A stretch of DNA of 42,543 bases, from NCBI GenBank assembly GCA_900544865.1, contig UQXA01000014.1, forward strand, positions 1 through 42,543, read 5' to 3'. The position numbers were made by a program, and so were the translations under genes. Origin of the DNA: an uncultured Collinsella sp. (GTDB lineage: Bacteria > Actinomycetota > Coriobacteriia > Coriobacteriales > Coriobacteriaceae). The notes beneath the pieces are model-generated. The model saw nothing but the letters and a program-made list of their open reading frames with translations. It was not told where the DNA came from and ran no database searches. This document shows positions 38,564 to 42,543 of this stretch, piece after piece (position 1 is the first letter of the stretch; the number at the start of each line of letters is the position of its first letter).

Positions 38564-38627
38564 GGTTGCGGAAAACTAGCGTACGCAGTTCATAGTATGT
38601 TCCGGGGGACTTTTCCCAGGTAGTATT

Positions 38628-38657
38628 AGGGGGTGTGGGCAACCATGCCCCTTTTTC
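38628..38657 (+). terminator. Terminator of the sdpR/sdpI-like operon
   Basis: The stem 38628-38638 with 38643-38652 (one bulge, two G-U) is closed by a GCAA tetraloop and followed by TTTTTC. Confidence 0.75.
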
Positions 38658-38747
38658 GTTACGTTTCAGAGCTGGTTCCCTCATTTCGTTTCCACTAAAG
38701 CGAATCAAGAATAGGGAAACAGCAGGTAGAAAGGATAGAACAGGCAA

Positions 38748-40427
38748 ATGGCAGAGTTTATCTACCAGATGTATCAGGCTCGCAAGGCCCATGGCGACAA
38801 GGTGATCCTTGACGACGTGACCCTGAGCTTCTACCCCGGTGCCAAGATCGGCGTCGTGGGTCCCAACGGCATGGGTAAGTCGACCCTGCTCAAGATTATG
38901 GCCGGCATCGAGGAGGTCTCCAACGGCGATGCCAGGCTCACCCCCGGCTACACTGTGGGCATCCTGCAGCAGGAGCCGCCGCTCGACGACGACAAGACCG
39001 TCATCGAGAACGTGCGCATGGCGTTTGGCGATATGATCGCCAAGGTCGATCGCTTCAATAAGATCGGCGAGGAGATGTGCGACCCGGATTGCGACATGGA
39101 CGCCCTCATGGCCGAGATGGGCAAGCTCCAGGACGAGATCGACGCCGCCGACGGCTGGGATATCGATTCCAAGCTCGGCCAGGCCATGGACGCCCTGCAG
39201 CTGCCCGATTCCGACATGCCGGTCAACGTACTTTCCGGCGGCGAGCGCCGTCGCGTGGCCCTGTGCAAGCTGCTGCTCGAGGCTCCCGACCTGCTGCTGC
39301 TCGACGAGCCCACGAACCACCTGGACGCCGAATCGATCCTGTGGCTCGAGCACTTCCTGCACAACTACCAGGGCGCGGTGCTTGCCGTCACGCACGATCG
39401 CTACTTCCTGGATAACGTTGCCGAGTGGATCTGCGAGGTCGACCGCGGTCACCTTTATCCCTACAAGGGCAACTACTCCACGTATCTGGAGACCAAGGCC
39501 GCCCGTATCGAGGCGCAGGGCAACCGCGACGCCAAGCTCGCCAAGCGCATGGAGGCCGAGCTCGAGTGGGTGCGCAGCTCGCCCAAGGCCCGTCAGGCCA
39601 AGAACAAGGCCCGTCTGGCTCGCTACGAGGAGATGGAGGCCGAGGCCCGCGCAAGCCAGAAGCTCGACTGGACCGACATCCGCATTCCCGTTGGACCGCG
39701 TCTGGGCAACAAGGTGCTCGAGGCCCATCACCTGCACAAGGAGTTCGATGGCCGCGTGCTCATCGATGACCTTTCGTTCACTCTGCCGCGCAACGGCATC
39801 GTGGGCGTCATCGGCCCCAACGGTGTCGGTAAGACCACGCTGTTCAAGACGATTGTGGGTCTGGAGCCGCTGACTTCGGGCGAGCTCGAGGTGGGCGAGA
39901 CCGTCAAGATCTCCTATGTCGATCAGAACCGTTCCGGCATCGACCCCGACAAGAACCTGTGGGAGGTCGTCTCGGATGGCCTGGACCACATGATGGTCGG
40001 CGAGACCGAGGTTCCGAGCCGCGCTTATGTGGCGAGCTTTGGCTTTAAGGGCCAGGACCAGCAGAAGCGCGCCGGCGTACTTTCCGGTGGCGAGCGCAAC
40101 CGTCTGAACCTGGCGCTTACGCTCAAGCAGGGCGGCAACCTGCTGCTTCTCGACGAGCCCACGAACGATCTCGACGTCGAGACGCTGTCCTCTCTCGAGG
40201 CGGCACTGCTCGAGTTCCCGGGCTGCTCGGTGGTCATTAGCCACGACCGTATGTTCCTGGACCGCGTCGCCACGCACATCCTGGCGTGGGAGGGCACCGA
40301 CGAGAACCCGGGCAACTGGTATTGGTTTGAGGGCAACTTCGAGGCCTATCAGGCCAACCGCATCGAGCGCCTGGGCGAGGACGCAGCCCAGCCGCATCGT
40401 ATCCACCGCAAGCTGACGCGCGACTAG
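38748..40427 (+). CDS. ettA: EttA-type ABC-F translation factor
   Basis: A 559-residue soluble ABC-F protein with two ATPase domains. EttA binds the ribosomal E site and gates the first elongation step according to ATP level. Walker A motifs are GPNGMGKST and GPNGVGKTT, signatures are LSGGERRRVAL and LSGGERNRLNL, and Walker B motifs are LLLLDEPTNHLD and LLLLDEPTNDLD. The insert between, with KLAKRMEAELEWVRSSPKARQAKNKARL, is the P-site tRNA interaction motif and linker typical of EttA. The opening FIYQMYQARKAHGDKVILDD also fits EttA. It is a single-gene unit with a strong terminator. Confidence 0.95.
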   Translation: MAEFIYQMYQARKAHGDKVILDDVTLSFYPGAKIGVVGPNGMGKSTLLKIMAGIEEVSNGDARLTPGYTVGILQQEPPLDDDKTVIENVRMAFGDMIAKVDRFNKIGEEMCDPDCDMDALMAEMGKLQDEIDAADGWDIDSKLGQAMDALQLPDSDMPVNVLSGGERRRVALCKLLLEAPDLLLLDEPTNHLDAESILWLEHFLHNYQGAVLAVTHDRYFLDNVAEWICEVDRGHLYPYKGNYSTYLETKAARIEAQGNRDAKLAKRMEAELEWVRSSPKARQAKNKARLARYEEMEAEARASQKLDWTDIRIPVGPRLGNKVLEAHHLHKEFDGRVLIDDLSFTLPRNGIVGVIGPNGVGKTTLFKTIVGLEPLTSGELEVGETVKISYVDQNRSGIDPDKNLWEVVSDGLDHMMVGETEVPSRAYVASFGFKGQDQQKRAGVLSGGERNRLNLALTLKQGGNLLLLDEPTNDLDVETLSSLEAALLEFPGCSVVISHDRMFLDRVATHILAWEGTDENPGNWYWFEGNFEAYQANRIERLGEDAAQPHRIHRKLTRD

Positions 40428-40437
40428 TAGCAAGTAG

Positions 40438-40465
40438 AAAGGCCGCCACCAAGGGCGGCCTTTCT
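40438..40465 (+). terminator. Terminator of ettA
   Basis: AAAGGCCGCC (40438-40447) pairs with GGCGGCCTTT (40454-40463), loop 6 nt, followed by CTTG. Confidence 0.88.
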
Positions 40466-40639
40466 TGTAGCGATTGCACTGCAGCTATGCCCTGGCTGCT
40501 GGTTTGATTCATAATCAAAGTCATCTCTTTGGGATTAAAGCCCGTTTTTGCTATGAGTGATTTTCTAATTCCGTTTAAAACGTAAAGACGCATTGGGTTG
40601 CAAGGACATAAGCAAATCGAATTGAAATATAACCAGTGC

Positions 40640-40651
40640 TGTAACGTTACA
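40640..40651. promoter_or_regulatory. 12-bp palindrome upstream of the Tat-exported protein
   Basis: TGTAACGTTACA is a perfect palindrome 57 bp before the start at 40708, next to a possible -10 (TATAGA, about 40661-40666). It is likely a repressor site for the AT-rich cassette. Confidence 0.4.
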
Positions 40652-40707
40652 AAAAAGATTATAGAATAGGAGTACCTTATAAGTCGCTTCTCTAGAAAGA
40701 AGAACAT

Positions 40708-41835
40708 ATGCTTTCGCGTCGTCGTTTTCTGCAACTTGTCGCGTCTTCAATTGTCGCCTTAGCCGCACGTCCGAAAGAGGTTTTTGCTTCGACGGGCAAT
40801 ATTGATGGTGAGCAGATACAATTTACTTCTGAAATTGCGCAAGAGCTTGCCGATAAATATATAAAGGGACTCCTCGGCTATTCGTATACGCCTTCTGACC
40901 CTATTCCTTTTGTAGATGTTGATGGGTCCCCGCTTGGTTACATTGTTCCGGTTGTGACATCCAATAGAGCCGCGGGCTATTTGGTTTTAGATGCTTCAGA
41001 TGATGAAATACTTACGGGATATCGTTTTGGAGACGGCTTAGTCAGCCCTATGGATCGGGGAGGAGATCTTGGTGTCGAGTCTTATTCGTTCAATAACCCA
41101 GTCGTAATGATCAATCCATTCGAATTCGGCGTGCAATCTTTGGACGGTTCAATAACAACAAATTGCGGAAGAACAATCCCGGCTGTTTCCATAGAAGGAC
41201 GGCCTGTCGTTTTATCGAATAAACCTTCAAGCTGGAACGATGTTGTAATTTACGCAACTCAAATGCAGGATTACACAGTATCTGGATTTCGTTCCATTTC
41301 TCAGTTTATGTCATATGATGAAAGCGAGATTAAGAGGCTTACCGCCCACTATGCTTGTATGGTGACAGCTTTTTCGAACGTTGCGGAACTGTATGGCATT
41401 GCCAATTTATATAGCGACCCTTCGCAATATATGCAGATATGGAATTACACCAATACACATGCTCTTTCCGATGAAGAACAGACTGTTCCCGGCGTTGTTT
41501 TGGGTGGAACGCCGATATCAACCTGTGCAACGGGGTTTACAAATTACTGCGCAAGCAGAGGAAGTACTCTTATCGCCCGCACTGTCTCCTCTCCGGCTAT
41601 CGCGAGCATTCAAAATGAGATTAACTCTAATAGACCGAATGTTTTACATGCGAGTTTGTACAACGGATCAGCCCATTCTGTAACAGCGGAGGCTTACGCC
41701 ACACTTACTGGTAAGAAAACTGGAGAGACAAGGCAGATGATTGGCATAGCGGACGGCTGGAATTCATCTTTATCCTTCCTGAAGTATGATCAGAGCTATT
41801 ATGCGTGGACTTATGGAACGACTTTTTCGAAGTAG
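40708..41835 (+). CDS. Tat-exported cysteine-protease-like (C39/papain-type) protein
   Basis: A 375-residue exported protein. The N-terminus LSRRRFLQL with a hydrophobic stretch and FAS cleavage region (about residue 28) fits a twin-arginine signal. Residues about 35-120 resemble the inhibitory propeptide of streptopain-type peptidases (EIAQELADKYIKGLLGYSYT; AAGYLVLDASDDEILTGYRF). A Cys in LTAHYACMVTAFSNVAELYG and a His in NGSAHSVTAEAYATL have the order and context of a C39_2/C10 papain-like dyad. AT-rich codons (ATA, AGA, TTA) contrast with neighbours and suggest transfer. Substrate unknown. It overlaps the following lipoprotein gene. Confidence 0.72.
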   Translation: MLSRRRFLQLVASSIVALAARPKEVFASTGNIDGEQIQFTSEIAQELADKYIKGLLGYSYTPSDPIPFVDVDGSPLGYIVPVVTSNRAAGYLVLDASDDEILTGYRFGDGLVSPMDRGGDLGVESYSFNNPVVMINPFEFGVQSLDGSITTNCGRTIPAVSIEGRPVVLSNKPSSWNDVVIYATQMQDYTVSGFRSISQFMSYDESEIKRLTAHYACMVTAFSNVAELYGIANLYSDPSQYMQIWNYTNTHALSDEEQTVPGVVLGGTPISTCATGFTNYCASRGSTLIARTVSSPAIASIQNEINSNRPNVLHASLYNGSAHSVTAEAYATLTGKKTGETRQMIGIADGWNSSLSFLKYDQSYYAWTYGTTFSK

Positions 41836-42205
41836 GGCGATTCGTCTAGCTCTGTCTTTGGTGCTGATGGCTTCATTGGTGGGCTGTTCAACAAAGGAAG
41901 AGATATCGCGCGGAGGTTCCGGAGAAGTGACTGCGACAGACTCAGGTTCATTAGAAATAGCTGGCGGGCATGCCGATGTGATGTTACAAGGAAAAGGCGT
42001 GCTTAGGTCGATTGATGCTGAAGACGCTGTCTGCTCAATAGAGGATTTGAAGACAGGTGAAACTGCATCGTACCGAGTTTCAGATAATGCTGCGAATATG
42101 ATTGAGTCGATACCGACTGGAGCGCAGGTTTCTTTTAGATACTTTGCTCCGCAACTTGAGGATGAGCTTGCTTCTCTGGTGTCTATATGCACCGATGACA
42201 ACTAA
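41813..42205 (+). CDS. Small lipoprotein overlapping the protease-like gene
   Basis: A ~130-residue lipoprotein. The signal MERLFRSRAIRLALSLVLMA ends in the lipobox SLVGC. The mature part, about 105 residues, is beta-rich with an OB-like alternation: SLEIAGGHADVMLQGKGVLR, TGETASYRVSDNAANMIESI, GAQVSFRYFAPQ. I recognise no family. The frame overlaps the 3' end of the protease-like gene by 23 nt or more; 41786 and 41801 are alternative starts, and ribosome sites are weak, suggesting coupling. As a partner of an exported protease it may be an inhibitor, a substrate or an immunity factor (inference). AT-rich like its neighbour. Confidence 0.65.
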   Translation: MERLFRSRAIRLALSLVLMASLVGCSTKEEISRGGSGEVTATDSGSLEIAGGHADVMLQGKGVLRSIDAEDAVCSIEDLKTGETASYRVSDNAANMIESIPTGAQVSFRYFAPQLEDELASLVSICTDDN

Positions 42206-42218
42206 AAGGCCTGAATTC

Positions 42219-42260
42219 AAACGGCCTCGGATGGTCAATTGGCTATCCGAGGCCGTTTTT
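42219..42260. terminator. Bidirectional terminator
   Basis: Perfect 14-bp stem, 42219-42232 with 42245-42258, loop 12 nt, with T6 on the plus side and an AAA/TTT edge on the minus side. It lies between the lipoprotein and the convergent partial gene. Confidence 0.9.
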
Positions 42261-42494
42261 TACTCGACCGGGGCTTCGACCTTGTCGATGGCCCAGGCGG
42301 CTCCGAGACCGCCGGTGGTGTTGCGGCGGATGCGCACGGTAACCTCGCGGCGCTCGCCGGCCTGCGTGTAGCACAGGGGGAAGTTTGCGCGGTTTCGCGC
42401 GGCCTCGATGGTACCGCGCTCGCGGGCGATCCAGTAGTACTCGCCGACAATGCCGAGCGTGTCGGCGCCGTAGGGGAGATAGGTCGACAACTGG
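42260..42494 (-). CDS. C-terminal fragment of an unknown protein (cut by contig end)
   Basis: The last ~77 codons of a minus-strand gene: QLSTYLPYGADTLGIVGEYY, WIARERGTIEAARNRANFPL, then REVTVRIRRNTTGGLGAAWA and IDKVEAPVE. The composition is typical of the genome and the stop coincides with a terminator, so the gene is real, but its start is missing. The apparent starts further right lie in adapter sequence and must be ignored. I do not recognise the family; the segment looks like a beta-rich C-terminal domain. Confidence 0.7.
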
Positions 42495-42543
42495 CTGTCT
42501 CTTATACACATCTGACGCTGCCGACGAATAGCCTTGTGTAGAT
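42495..42543. other. Illumina Nextera adapter read-through (not genomic)
   Basis: Positions 42495-42513 are the 19-bp Tn5 mosaic end CTGTCTCTTATACACATCT. Positions 42514-42527 are the remainder of the Nextera read-1 adapter, 42528-42535 (ATAGCCTT) an 8-base index position, and 42536-42543 the start of the P5 sequence. The index complement AAGGCTAT matches, as I recall, Nextera XT S520. This is assembly contamination. Confidence 0.98.

Noticed and set aside
1..42494. tRNA, rRNA, CRISPR arrays, complete insertion sequences
   Set aside because: No cloverleaf-like, rRNA-like, regularly spaced direct-repeat or transposase-encoding segment was seen on either strand. The palindromic repeats are dispersed and not spaced as an array.
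42260..42511. Complete-looking small gene starting MCIRDS at the contig end, and a second frame starting MYKRQ
   Set aside because: The start codons lie in Nextera adapter sequence. Only 42260-42494 is genomic, and it is the tail of a larger gene.

Overview
The window looks like chromosomal DNA of a gut actinobacterium of the class Coriobacteriia, most likely Collinsella (inference). The reasons are the moderately high GC, the coding style, GTG/TTG starts with strong AGGAGG-type ribosome sites, an actinobacterial-type SOS box (GAAC-N4-GTTC), a DUF3793/flavodoxin pair, sdpR/sdpI-like genes, LPxxG surface proteins and an Amadori-sugar (fructoselysine-type) operon. It is a contig end: the last 49 bases are an Illumina Nextera adapter, not genome.

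Layout. 1-7.4 kb: acylphosphatase and a Gfo/Idh/MocA oxidoreductase, RNase HI, then a LysR regulator divergent from metY (O-acetylhomoserine sulfhydrylase). metY has a long structured leader with a well-placed 17-codon Cys-containing upstream ORF. Next come a secreted protein with a possible 3D-like C-terminus, a small membrane protein and ketopantoate reductase. 7.5-11 kb: ferredoxin-fused aldo/keto reductase, a second Gfo/Idh/MocA oxidoreductase and endonuclease IV, with two 95%-identical 86-bp hairpin repeats sitting just upstream of the last two genes. 11-14.2 kb: a complete polar amino-acid ABC transporter whose permease carries an extra extracellular domain. 14.3-16 kb: flavodoxin and DUF3793, divergent from a heavy-metal-associated membrane protein with a CsoR-like site. 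16.3-18.8 kb: a large cell-wall-anchored protein. 18.8-20.8 kb: an SOS-type Y-family polymerase and YolD operon behind a convincing promoter and LexA-type box. 20.9-23.4 kb: an N-terminal-only Fe-ADH-like protein between two related hairpin repeats, then glucose-6-phosphate isomerase.

23.5-26.4 kb holds an orphan three-gene cassette: an unknown protein, a ClpP-like protease and a VirD4/TraG-like ATPase. 26.9-28.5 kb has two HAD phosphatases. 28.6-35.4 kb is the most coherent pathway: a GntR/UTRA regulator, a YfcC-type transporter, a YtcJ-type amidohydrolase with degenerate metal ligands, and FrlC-, FrlB- and FrlD-like enzymes. It would import an Amadori compound, phosphorylate it, and split it into glucose 6-phosphate and an amine; glucose 6-phosphate isomerase is 6 kb away. 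The transporter and the amidohydrolase differ from the E. coli frl operon.

35.5-40.4 kb: TatD nuclease, TcdA, an apparent type I toxin-antitoxin locus (28-codon hydrophobic peptide, convergent antisense RNA) whose toxin promoter overlaps a near-consensus SOS box, an SdpR/SdpI pair, and EttA. 40.5-42.2 kb is AT-richer and looks acquired: a Tat-exported cysteine-protease-like protein and an overlapping lipoprotein. The window ends in a truncated gene and adapter. I saw no rRNA, tRNA, CRISPR array or intact insertion sequence.
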